NCBI GenBank assembly: GCA_018897395.1
Contig: JAHIKV010000016.1
Location: 1-16,308, forward strand
Direction: 5' to 3'
Source of the DNA: Planctomycetota bacterium
GTDB lineage: Bacteria > Planctomycetota > Planctomycetia > Pirellulales > Thermoguttaceae
Length of the DNA stretch: 16,308 nucleotides
In this document: positions 6,417-11,994 of the stretch, in pieces
Layout: each line of letters starts with the position of its first letter
Position numbering within the stretch: the stretch's first letter is position 1
Notes under the pieces: model-generated
What the model was told of the DNA's origin: nothing
The model's database searches: none
What the model saw: the letters and a program-made list of their open reading frames with translations, nothing else
Program-made: the position numbers and the translations under genes

Positions 6417-6614
6417 ATGAGCGTTCAAGAGCTTGAGTCGGCGGTTGCGCGGCTTTCGGCCGCCGAGCTTGCCGCTTTTTCGCAGTGGTTCGAGGAGTTC
6501 GTTGCCCAGGCGTGGGACGCGCAGTTGGAGTCCGACGTACGCGCCGGCAAACTCGACCATCTCGCCAAGCAAGCCGACGAAAATTTCGAGTCTGGTCGTT
6601 GCACTCCGCTGTGA
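6417..6614 (+). CDS. Putative antitoxin of a RelE/ParE-type pair
   Basis: The ATG at 6417 gives 65 aa (MSVQELESAVARLSAAELAA...). It has an N-terminal helical segment, a Trp/Phe-rich FSQWFEEF (about 21-28), WDAQLESDVRAGKLDHLA in the middle and a short Gly-Arg tail (SGRCTPL). This pattern is common in small antitoxins that precede RelE/ParE toxins in many bacteria; I recognise the type, not a named family. A longer TTG start at 6381 is less likely. Its stop overlaps the toxin start by four bases (GTGA), a strong sign of translational coupling. The predicted role is to bind and neutralise the toxin and repress the operon, though no DNA-binding fold is obvious. Confidence 0.72.
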   Translation: MSVQELESAVARLSAAELAAFSQWFEEFVAQAWDAQLESDVRAGKLDHLAKQADENFESGRCTPL

Positions 6615-6868
6615 ACCATTTTGCCACGCCCGAGTTTTGGCTCTACTATCGCCGGCTCCCGCCGGAGATTCGGGAATTGGCCGACAAGAGCTTTAAGTTG
6701 CTCCGTGCCGATCCGCGACACCCTTCGATCCGCTTGAAGAAGACGGGGATTTTTTGGTCGGCTCGAATAGGGTTGCGGTATCGGGCCTTGGCAAAGGAAC
6801 GGAGCGAAGGCTTGGTCTGGTTCTGGATCGGCAGGCACGATAAATACGACGAGATTCTAAAGTCATAG
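6611..6868 (+). CDS. RelE/ParE-superfamily toxin
   Basis: This starts at the GTG overlapping the antitoxin stop (6611-6613) and encodes 85 aa, the usual size of the superfamily. The order of elements fits: an N-terminal helix (TPEFWLYYRRLPPEIRELAD), a basic strand (HPSIRLKKTG), GLRYRALA (about 55-62) and the C-terminal strand WFWIGRHDKYDEIL (about 70-83). RelE members cleave mRNA on the ribosome and ParE members poison gyrase; which applies cannot be read. H76 and the C-terminal Tyr could be functional residues by analogy. After the stop, 38 bases lead to a palindromic repeat (6907-6930). Confidence 0.78.
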   Translation: MNHFATPEFWLYYRRLPPEIRELADKSFKLLRADPRHPSIRLKKTGIFWSARIGLRYRALAKERSEGLVWFWIGRHDKYDEILKS

Positions 6869-6906
6869 AATGTGTGCTATTGACTGAATGTGAAGTGCTA
6901 CCGGTT

Positions 6907-6930
6907 GTGGTGCGTTTCACGCACCCTACA
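6907..6930. repeat. GGTGCGT/ACGCACC palindromic repeat
   Basis: Arms GGTGCGT and ACGCACC around TTC, with GT before and CTACA after. The whole 24-base unit is identical to 9547-9570, and an inverted relative lies at 9500-9521. It sits downstream of the toxin gene; a half-copy of the GCGTGGGAAC repeat follows at about 6941-6950. Confidence 0.7.
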
Positions 6931-6973
6931 AAACCTCTTCGCGTGGGAACGAGGGTGCGGGGCTTGCGGCCGA

Positions 6974-7936
6974 CTATCGCGTGGGACGCCGCCAATTGGA
7001 CTGCGGCATCGGGCGGCGCGAGGTCGCGGCCGCCTGGGACGACGACGCCGGCGGCTGGAAGTTCGGATCGGCAAGGTCCACCACCGGCGCGCCGGGGTAT
7101 TCCGGCATCGACCACAGCGCCGCGGTGTTGCCCGACAGTCGGTTGATCTCCACGTTGCCCAGATTGATCCGCATCGACGTTTGGGCCGGGGGGCAGTTGA
7201 TCCGCACGACCGTGGGCATTACCAGGCCGCTCAGCGGATCGCGGCGATGTCCGCCGGCGACCGAGCTGGCCAGCAGCCGACGTTGGGCGTCGAACAGGTG
7301 CTGTTCGAGAATCCAACCTTGCGAACCGTCGATGATCGTGATCTTGGTCATCGGTCCCTCGGGCGTGTTGCGGATGGTGTCGATCCGCAGCCGGTCGTTG
7401 GATAAGGGGGACGGTCCCTGGTGCGGCAAGGCCGGGTCCAACTCCGCCACGCCCAACGCTTCGATCAGCCACTCCGGATCGATGGGCATTGCCCGCAACG
7501 CCTCGCTGGCGGCGATCCGGTCGTGGCGGCAGTAGTAGACCGCCGGCGGCTGGTTCCGCCGCACCCAGAACCAAAACAGCTCGTCGTTGCTGCCGAGGTC
7601 GAACTCCGCCCCGGTCAGCCCGGTCTCGGCTCGCAATCGCAACCGCCGCGGCCGCTCGAAGGCCACGCCGGCCCTCAGCGAGGGGAAGCCCGGCCCGTCG
7701 ATCGAAGCCCGGGAACTCGAAAACGACTGTATCCGCGAGTTGTTCCGGTTCACCACCTCGATGACTTGCTCCAACGTCGGCGAAGGGGGCAGCAGCCGCG
7801 GCTGCGGCATGGGCGGCGGATATTTCGCCCACGGAAATGTTTTGCAGCCCACTCCGGTCACCGCCAACAATACCAGCATCAGAATCGCGACCGCGTGGTT
7901 CATGTTCCGGCGTATCGTCCATCCATAGTGATTCAT
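6974..7936 (-). CDS. LolA-like outer-membrane lipoprotein
   Basis: A lipoprotein of 320 aa from the ATG at 7936. An ATG at 7903 gives 309 aa; the longer form is preferred because it supplies the Arg-Arg before the hydrophobic stretch, but neither start has a clear ribosome site. The signal ends at TGVGC, a somewhat atypical lipobox. The mature part begins with a Pro-rich linker (PPPMPQPRLLPPSPT). LEQVIEVVNRNNSRIQSF, GVAFERPRRLRLRA and FDLGSNDELFWFWVRRN follow, a pattern of LolA/LolB-like half-barrel proteins that bind lipid. The C-terminus is low-complexity and Ser/Arg rich. It probably sits on the outer membrane facing the periplasm. It follows the gene at 8073-8546 on the same strand, 136 bases downstream. 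Confidence 0.65.
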   Translation of the reverse strand: MNHYGWTIRRNMNHAVAILMLVLLAVTGVGCKTFPWAKYPPPMPQPRLLPPSPTLEQVIEVVNRNNSRIQSFSSSRASIDGPGFPSLRAGVAFERPRRLRLRAETGLTGAEFDLGSNDELFWFWVRRNQPPAVYYCRHDRIAASEALRAMPIDPEWLIEALGVAELDPALPHQGPSPLSNDRLRIDTIRNTPEGPMTKITIIDGSQGWILEQHLFDAQRRLLASSVAGGHRRDPLSGLVMPTVVRINCPPAQTSMRINLGNVEINRLSGNTAALWSMPEYPGAPVVDLADPNFQPPASSSQAAATSRRPMPQSNWRRPTR

Positions 7937-8023
7937 AGTGTATCGTGCCGTTGGATTTGTCGTAAGGAAATGACCGAAAACAACCACTTGCGGTTTCGCA
8001 TCCGACGTCGTTCTTAATCCGTC

Positions 8024-8064
8024 ATCCCTAATCCCTAATCCCTAATCCCTAATCCCTAATCCCT
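8024..8064. repeat. Heptamer tandem array (ATCCCTA, nearly six units)
   Basis: Five exact ATCCCTA units and six bases of a sixth. The array lies just after the stop of the gene ending at 8073 and upstream of the lipoprotein gene. It is telomere-like only by coincidence. Such an array is prone to length change by slippage and could alter spacing between the two genes. Confidence 0.85.
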
Positions 8065-8072
8065 CCTCGCGG

Positions 8073-8546
8073 CTACCGCAGCAGCGCGGCAAGCTCTTCC
8101 TGAATCCGATCGATTCGCGGCGGCGCCGGCACGACCGCCGGAACTTCGTACATCGCGTCGCGGCGTGGGCAATGCACCACCAGCACTTCCAAGCCGTTCG
8201 GATCGAGTTTCTCCTCCTCCACCCGGAACACCCTGCGGCGGACCAACAGCAGCGTCAGCACGTAGCGCATGTCTTGCTTGTCGGATTGGTCGGCCAGCCG
8301 GTCCCAGAAGTCGAGCATTACGTCGTTCGGGGCCCAATGTTTTATGTTGGCGTTGCGCTGCGGCAGGCGCGATTTCCACCAGCCGACGGCCGTCTCCGGC
8401 GGACCCGGCCACGCATCGGCCGCATAGTCGTACCGCTTCAGCTCGGCGCCCTCGACAACCAACACGGAGTAATACTCCTCGCCCGGCGCGAACTCGCGGC
8501 CGGACGTCGAGCAACGTCGAGCGCAGTGTTGAACCTCGTATTCCAT
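8073..8546 (-). CDS. Conserved planctomycete-type protein of unknown function
   Basis: 157 aa from the ATG at 8546; an ATG at 8561 is possible, but MEYEVQHC fits the conserved beginning I expect. The N-terminus has H7, C8 and C12 in VQHCARRCSTSGREFAPGEE, which resembles a metal-binding or FCS-like knuckle. YYSVLVVEGAELKRYDYAADAW and WWKSRLP (a Trp pair) follow, then a hydrophobic helix RYVLTLLLVRRRVFRVEEE and a VVHCPRRDAMYEVP strand. There is no signal peptide, so it is cytoplasmic. I recognise the pattern from planctomycete genomes but know no function. The 223-bp inverted-repeat element starts 19 bases upstream of the start codon and probably separates the gene from its original promoter. 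Confidence 0.68.
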   Translation of the reverse strand: MEYEVQHCARRCSTSGREFAPGEEYYSVLVVEGAELKRYDYAADAWPGPPETAVGWWKSRLPQRNANIKHWAPNDVMLDFWDRLADQSDKQDMRYVLTLLLVRRRVFRVEEEKLDPNGLEVLVVHCPRRDAMYEVPAVVPAPPRIDRIQEELAALLR

Positions 8547-8587
8547 CCGGTCAAATAACATAATTGAGGGAGTCCGGGAATTTTTTC

Positions 8588-8692
8588 TTTAGCCCGCCGT
8601 GAATACCATTTAGCCCGCCGTGAATACCATTTAGCCCGCCGTGAATACCATTTAGCCCGCCGTGAATACCATTTAGCCCGCCGTGAATACAC
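8588..8692. repeat. 21-bp tandem repeat, five units
   Basis: AGCCCGCCGTGAATACC recurs at 8591, 8612, 8633, 8654 and 8675, a strict 21-bp period; the first four units are complete. The last unit forms the left arm of the hairpin at 8677-8698, so the array looks like repeated amplification of one half of that hairpin plus its CTAAAT tail (minus-strand reading). The period is a multiple of three. Confidence 0.92.
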
Positions 8693-8747
8693 GGCGGGGA
8701 AGAGTGGTTTTTCGCACCAGACCGTGCCCCGGGTGTATTCACCCGGG
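8677..8747. repeat. Two TATT-loop hairpins with different stems
   Basis: The first (8677-8698) has 9-bp arms CCCGCCGTG and CACGGCGGG around AATA. The second (8728-8747) has 8-bp arms CCCGGGTG and CACCCGGG around TATT. Read with TATT in the loop, both are followed by CTAAAT one or two bases after the stem. The loop, the three bases flanking it and the tail are shared, while the rest of the stem differs on both arms. Confidence 0.8.
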
Positions 8748-8897
8748 ACTAAATAGCTGTTTTATCGGGCCAATTCCCGGACTCCCTCATACAAGTGACA
8801 AATCGGAACAGACCGTGGGGTGTCGAAGGGTATCTAAAAGGCAGGTTCGCGGCAAGGCTCATTATTGATCCAACGCGGGAAGCCGGTTGATGCCTGC

Positions 8898-8946
8898 CCC
8901 CCGACCCCCGACCCCCGACCCCCGACCACTGACCACTGACCGCCGA
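8898..8946. repeat. Heptamer tandem array (CCCCCGA, CCACTGA, CCGCCGA)
   Basis: Seven consecutive 7-bp units: CCCCCGA four times, CCACTGA twice, CCGCCGA once. The CCACTGA units are of the same type as the CCACTAG/CCACTAT arrays at 11825-11994. Confidence 0.85.
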
Positions 8947-9306
8947 TTTTCGGGCGGGAAAAGCGGTTTTTGCGTCCGCACCTGGGGCGAGCGAAAAACC
9001 CCTCGATCGCGGCGGCCAGAAAACAGCCTTTTTTAAGGCGTTTCCGGCTGGTAGAATGAGGCTGTTGCTCATACCCCATCGGCTGGGGCCGGCAAAATGT
9101 TTTCGGTCGTCTCGCCGCAAGACCATGAGCGACAACAGTTTACCGTCGATTTTCCGGCTTGAATTTAGTGGGAAAACGAACCCGATTTCGCCATTTAATT
9201 CTTACGACGATTCGCCGAGGGCCGGCGATGCGTTCAAACCGCTTAAAACAAGGGCTATTCATTTCGCTTTTGCGACTGCGCTATAGTCGTAAGCACAGTT
9301 TAGCGC

Positions 9307-9344
9307 CAGGTTGATCAACCTGATGCGCCAGGTTAATCAACCTG
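9307..9344. repeat. Two 16-base palindromes
   Basis: CAGGTTGATCAACCTG (9307-9322) and CAGGTTAATCAACCTG (9329-9344), each preceded by GCGC, 22 bp apart. The first is a perfect palindrome; the second differs only at the centre. They could be paired operator-like sites, but the lack of a nearby gene and the repeat-rich setting favour a repeat family. Confidence 0.7.
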
Positions 9345-9452
9345 GGGGCGCGGGGTTAAATTGACCCCTAAAACGCCGCTCGATCGCAATAAACCCACCC
9401 GAGATGCGTTCTTGGAATGTGAGCGCAAAATTGTGTGTGCTGGAGCGGGTAG

Positions 9453-9475
9453 CCCCGATAGCTCGGCTATCGGGG
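9453..9475. repeat. CCCCGATAGC hairpin
   Basis: CCCCGATAG pairs with CTATCGGGG around CTCGG, a near-perfect palindrome. There is no T-tract, so it is more likely a dispersed repeat than a terminator. Confidence 0.6.
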
Positions 9476-9499
9476 TGCCGCAGGCACGAGAGGAGTTTC

Positions 9500-9570
9500 G
9501 TAGGGTGCGTGCAACGCACCAGTCCGATCACGCTGGGAGTTCTGCCGTGGTGCGTTTCACGCACCCTACA
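9500..9570. repeat. Inverted pair of GGTGCGT palindromes
   Basis: GTAGGGTGCGT (from 9500, loop GCA) and, in opposite orientation, a copy ending CACCCTACA (9547-9570, loop TTC). Each is a small hairpin with 7-bp arms, and the two can also pair with each other. The right copy lies 16 bases beyond the stop of the gene ending at 9586. Confidence 0.7.
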
Positions 9571-9585
9571 TTGCTCAACAACGAA

Positions 9586-10104
9586 TTATCCGCTCTTTCT
9601 GCTTCCGGCAATTCTCAGATAGCCATACACCCCGCCCAGCATCGCCAGCCAGGCGGCCCACCCGAAGCCGGTGAACCAGAGTCGTCGAGCAACCGCCGAC
9701 CGCCGGAGTTGGTCGAGAACGCGGTCCTTTGCCTTGCGGTCGAACTCGAGCAGGACGTGCAGTCTGGTCATCGGTCCGACCGAGTATTGCCCCACTTCCT
9801 CCCATTGGTCTTTGACGAGTTGGCGTAGGTAATCGGCGGGCAGGACGATCCGCCGGCGGACCTCTTCGCCAAGACACGCCTCGACGTAGCGGTCGAGGGC
9901 TTCCTGGAGGGCCGAGGGGAGTTGGGCGTCGCATTCCGCCCGCGTCGTGTAAGGCCCGACGGCGATGCTCATCCGATAGGCGTCGCCGACCGATCGCGGC
10001 GGGGCGTCGATCCAGTCGGGCTGCGCCTCGGCGCGCGCCGCCGCGGGTGAAACCACGGCCAACAGCCCGAAGATACCCAACAGAATTGCCAATATCTTGC
10101 TCAT
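9586..10104 (-). CDS. Secreted, membrane-anchored protein of unknown function
   Basis: 172 aa from the ATG at 10104. Residues 1-25 are a signal peptide (MSKILAILLGIFGLLAVV...). The mature region has PDWIDAPPRS (29-38), MSIAVGPYTTRAECDAQLPSA (45-65), a helical segment with a Cys (77) and QYSVGPMTRLHVLLEFDRKAK (106-126). A single membrane helix (about 143-165) ends in a short basic tail (SRKSG), so the bulk should face the periplasm with the tail in the cytoplasm. The start lies one base after the kinase stop (TGATATG on the minus strand), so the two are almost certainly co-translated. I know no function; the coupling suggests a role in the same envelope signalling process. Confidence 0.65.
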   Translation of the reverse strand: MSKILAILLGIFGLLAVVSPAAARAEAQPDWIDAPPRSVGDAYRMSIAVGPYTTRAECDAQLPSALQEALDRYVEACLGEEVRRRIVLPADYLRQLVKDQWEEVGQYSVGPMTRLHVLLEFDRKAKDRVLDQLRRSAVARRLWFTGFGWAAWLAMLGGVYGYLRIAGSRKSG

Positions 10105-10105
10105 A

Positions 10106-11776
10106 TCACCACCGAAATCGCGGTCTGTTTGCCGGTCGCATCCAAGGGGCGGCCAACTGCACCGAAATGGAGATCGTGCCGGCGATCATCGGCAGCTTCG
10201 GCTGAGGGAACTGCCACAGATGGGCCACCAGCCCCGCCACGGCGACGCTCAGAAACACCGCCCACGGACTGATCCGCGTCGGCCGCAATGGATCGGCCTG
10301 GCGCCACCAGCGCATTACGAGGAACAGGGTGCCGAAGCAGGCGACGTGCGCCATCAACAGCGGCCGGCCGTCCACTGCGTCGTAGAAACTCGGCGGCAGT
10401 TTGTAGCCGGGCGGATCGGGGTATCCGGCCGCCGGGGGCAGGCCGGCCATCAAGGCCTCGGACAGTCCGAAGGCGATCGCGCCGACGCACATCCCGAGCA
10501 CCATCATCAGGAAGCGGCGAAGGACGGGTTCGCCGCGAAAGCCCTCCCAAAACTTCGCCGGGACCAGCACCGCGCATATCCCCGCCGTGCCGACCAGCAG
10601 CAGCCAGGCGAACTGCTCCGCCTTCGGGGCGACGGAAGAGATGAAATAGCCTTCGATCAGCACCGCGACCACGCATATAACGGCCGCCGTCAGCGTGCCG
10701 ACCAGGAGCGAACCGGCAAGCTCGGTGAAGCGTTGGCGCGTCGACTTAACCAGCGCCGCCGGCACGGGTTTCTCGTGCCAACCAAGCCGGCCGTGCCGCC
10801 GGCGGACGGCGGGGGACGGCGGCAACCCGACCGGCGGTTCGACGTTGACTTTTCCGGGGGCTGTCAGCCCCCGGCTATTTGTCGAGTTATTGGTGTAGGA
10901 AAGCGGGGGCAGGGCCGCGGCCATTTCCGCCGCCGAGCGAAACCGCAACTCCGGGTCTTTTTCCAGGGCCTTGGCGACCACGTCTCGAAAGGGTCGCGGG
11001 AGCATCGAGACGTCGGGCTTCGCGGTCAGGTGTTTCATCAACACCTCGCCGACGCTTTCGCCCTCGAAGGGGATCCGGCCGGTAAGCAGCTCATAAAGGA
11101 TCACGCCCAGGGCGTAGACGTCGATCTCCTTGCCGTATCGTCCGTTGGCCACCTCGGGGGCCATGTAGTGGACGGTGCCGATGCTTTCGGTCTGCCCGCT
11201 GCGGCGGCTGCACGAGATGAACTTCGACAGTCCGTAGTCGCCGATTTTCACGATCCCTTCGTCGCGGAAGATGTTGCCCGGCTTCAGATCGCGGTGGACG
11301 ATGCCGCGCTGGTGCAAATAGGCGACTCCGGCGGCGGCGCCGTGAATCCAAGCCAGGGCCTCGGCCGGCGGCAGGCCGTTGGGGTGATCGGCCAGCACGT
11401 CCTCCAGCCCGCGGTCGGCCACGTACTCCATCACCACCCAGGTGTCGCCTCGATCGTCCCGACGGATGTCGTGGATGTCCAACAGGTTGGGGTGTTTCAG
11501 GTTTAAGCATTGTCGGATGCCGCGTAGTTCGACGTCGAGGTTGCGGCGGATCAGCTTCAGGGCGACTTCCTTGCCGGCGTCGCTGGCGGCGAAATAGATT
11601 TCGCCGAATCCGCCCTGGCCGACGCTTCGCTTGATGGTGTATCCGGCCAAGGGGCGCGTGCCGCCGGCGTAGAGGAAGCGCCCGGCCGGTTGCCTTGCGG
11701 CGGCCGATTGATCGGCGGAGTGCGGATTGGCTTCTCGGGCGTTCGGTTTCAAGGTTGGCGCCTGTTGTTGGGCCAC
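10106..11776 (-). CDS. Hanks-type Ser/Thr protein kinase fused to a polytopic membrane domain
   Basis: 556 aa from a GTG at 11776, with GGGAG (complement of 11784-11788) seven bases upstream. The kinase domain covers about 46-290: glycine loop VGQGGFGEIY (52-61), ATP-binding K74 in VALKLIRR, catalytic loop HRDLKPGN (161-168, D163), DYG in place of DFG (180-182) and the activation segment ending MAPE (205-208). All core catalytic residues are present, so it should be active. A Pro-rich linker (about 291-350) includes NSRGLTAPGK (300-309), encoded by a palindromic repeat. The C-terminal third has about five hydrophobic segments (about 355-377, 388-406, 420-440, 471-489 and 503-522). Typical bacterial PknB-like kinases have one membrane helix and an external sensor; here sensing would have to involve the membrane bundle itself. 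The next gene begins one base after its stop. Confidence 0.85.
   Translation of the reverse strand: MAQQQAPTLKPNAREANPHSADQSAAARQPAGRFLYAGGTRPLAGYTIKRSVGQGGFGEIYFAASDAGKEVALKLIRRNLDVELRGIRQCLNLKHPNLLDIHDIRRDDRGDTWVVMEYVADRGLEDVLADHPNGLPPAEALAWIHGAAAGVAYLHQRGIVHRDLKPGNIFRDEGIVKIGDYGLSKFISCSRRSGQTESIGTVHYMAPEVANGRYGKEIDVYALGVILYELLTGRIPFEGESVGEVLMKHLTAKPDVSMLPRPFRDVVAKALEKDPELRFRSAAEMAAALPPLSYTNNSTNSRGLTAPGKVNVEPPVGLPPSPAVRRRHGRLGWHEKPVPAALVKSTRQRFTELAGSLLVGTLTAAVICVVAVLIEGYFISSVAPKAEQFAWLLLVGTAGICAVLVPAKFWEGFRGEPVLRRFLMMVLGMCVGAIAFGLSEALMAGLPPAAGYPDPPGYKLPPSFYDAVDGRPLLMAHVACFGTLFLVMRWWRQADPLRPTRISPWAVFLSVAVAGLVAHLWQFPQPKLPMIAGTISISVQLAAPWMRPANRPRFRW
10854..10874. repeat. Palindrome inside the kinase linker coding region
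   Basis: CCGGGGGCTG and CAGCCCCCGG around one base, a perfect 10-bp inverted repeat, followed by CTATTT. Its GGGGGCT core resembles the hairpin tail in folC (15548-15590). It is translated in frame as RGLTAPG between the catalytic and membrane parts. Confidence 0.65.
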
Positions 11777-11824
11777 GGTTACACTCCCGTATTGTACCGG
11801 CCGTCCTGGGGGAAATCTACTTGG

Positions 11825-11859
11825 TTAGTGGTCAGTGGCTAGTGGTTAGTGGCTAGTGG
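11825..11859. repeat. Heptamer array, left arm (TTAGTGG type)
   Basis: Five units: TTAGTGG, TCAGTGG, CTAGTGG, TTAGTGG, CTAGTGG. It is the reverse-complement type of the array at 11947-11994, so the two arrays face each other across the hairpin at 11908-11936 and can pair. Confidence 0.85.
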
Positions 11860-11907
11860 CTGGAAGTGGAAGCATGGCGATCATCATACGCAAGCCAGGA
11901 ATTCACG

Positions 11908-11936
11908 CTTGTTCCCACGCGGAGCGTGGGAACAAG
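11908..11936. repeat. GTTCCCACGC hairpin
   Basis: 13-bp arms CTTGTTCCCACGC and GCGTGGGAACAAG around GGA. There is no T-tract. A related half, GCGTGGGAAC, occurs at about 6941-6950. It sits midway between the two facing heptamer arrays in the gap between two minus-strand genes. Confidence 0.75.
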
Positions 11937-11946
11937 GGAACATTCG

Positions 11947-11994
11947 CCACTAGCCACTACCCACTAGCCACTGACCACTATCCACTATCCACTA
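11947..11994. repeat. Heptamer array, right arm (CCACTAG/CCACTAT type), reaching into a stop codon
   Basis: Units CCACTAG, CCACTAC, CCACTAG, CCACTGA, CCACTAT, CCACTAT and CCACTA. The final CTA (11992-11994) is the TAG stop of the coiled-coil gene read on the minus strand. Confidence 0.85.

Larger units (their letters stand above)
8566..8788. mobile_element. 223-bp MITE-like element with 17-bp perfect ends and an internal tandem array
   Basis: GAGGGAGTCCGGGAATT (8566-8582) and its exact reverse complement (8772-8788) bound the unit. Inside lie five copies of a 21-bp repeat (8588-8692) and two hairpins of the TATT-loop family (8677-8698 and 8728-8747). There is no transposase. Its left end is 19 bases from the start codon of the conserved gene ending at 8546. 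Confidence 0.72.
8789..9585. other. Repeat-rich intergenic stretch without a gene
   Basis: About 800 bases with no protein I can support; the open frames are short, repeat-containing and without domains. Contents: a heptamer array (8898-8946), a pair of 16-base palindromes (9307-9344), a GATAG hairpin (9453-9475) and an inverted pair of GGTGCGT repeats (9500-9570). The part from 8947 to 9300 holds nothing I recognise. Confidence 0.6.

Noticed and set aside
8024..8064. Telomere repeat
   Set aside because: Only six units, internal to the sequence between two genes, and one of several unrelated heptamer arrays.
8438..8692. Minus-strand frame encoding repeated YSRRAKW heptapeptides
   Set aside because: The repeats come from the 21-bp DNA array, the frame then runs out of phase through the conserved gene, and there is no start signal.
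8588..8692. CRISPR-like array
   Set aside because: The units are directly adjacent with no spacers, and no cas genes are present.
8749..9286. Open frames on both strands in the repeat-rich gap
   Set aside because: They include the heptamer array and a MITE end, have no domains or ribosome sites and are mutually exclusive.
9361..9828. 155-aa plus-strand frame across three palindromic repeats
   Set aside because: It overlaps the supported minus-strand membrane protein and is mostly repeat sequence.
10097..11506. Long plus-strand open frame (469 aa) opposite the kinase
   Set aside because: It is an antisense shadow of a GC-rich gene: Arg/His-rich, no domain, no ribosome site, while the opposite frame has full kinase motifs.
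11791..11796. TACAAT as -10 box of the kinase gene (minus strand)
   Set aside because: It lies two bases from the ribosome site, so the transcript would start inside or after that site; no -35 is visible.
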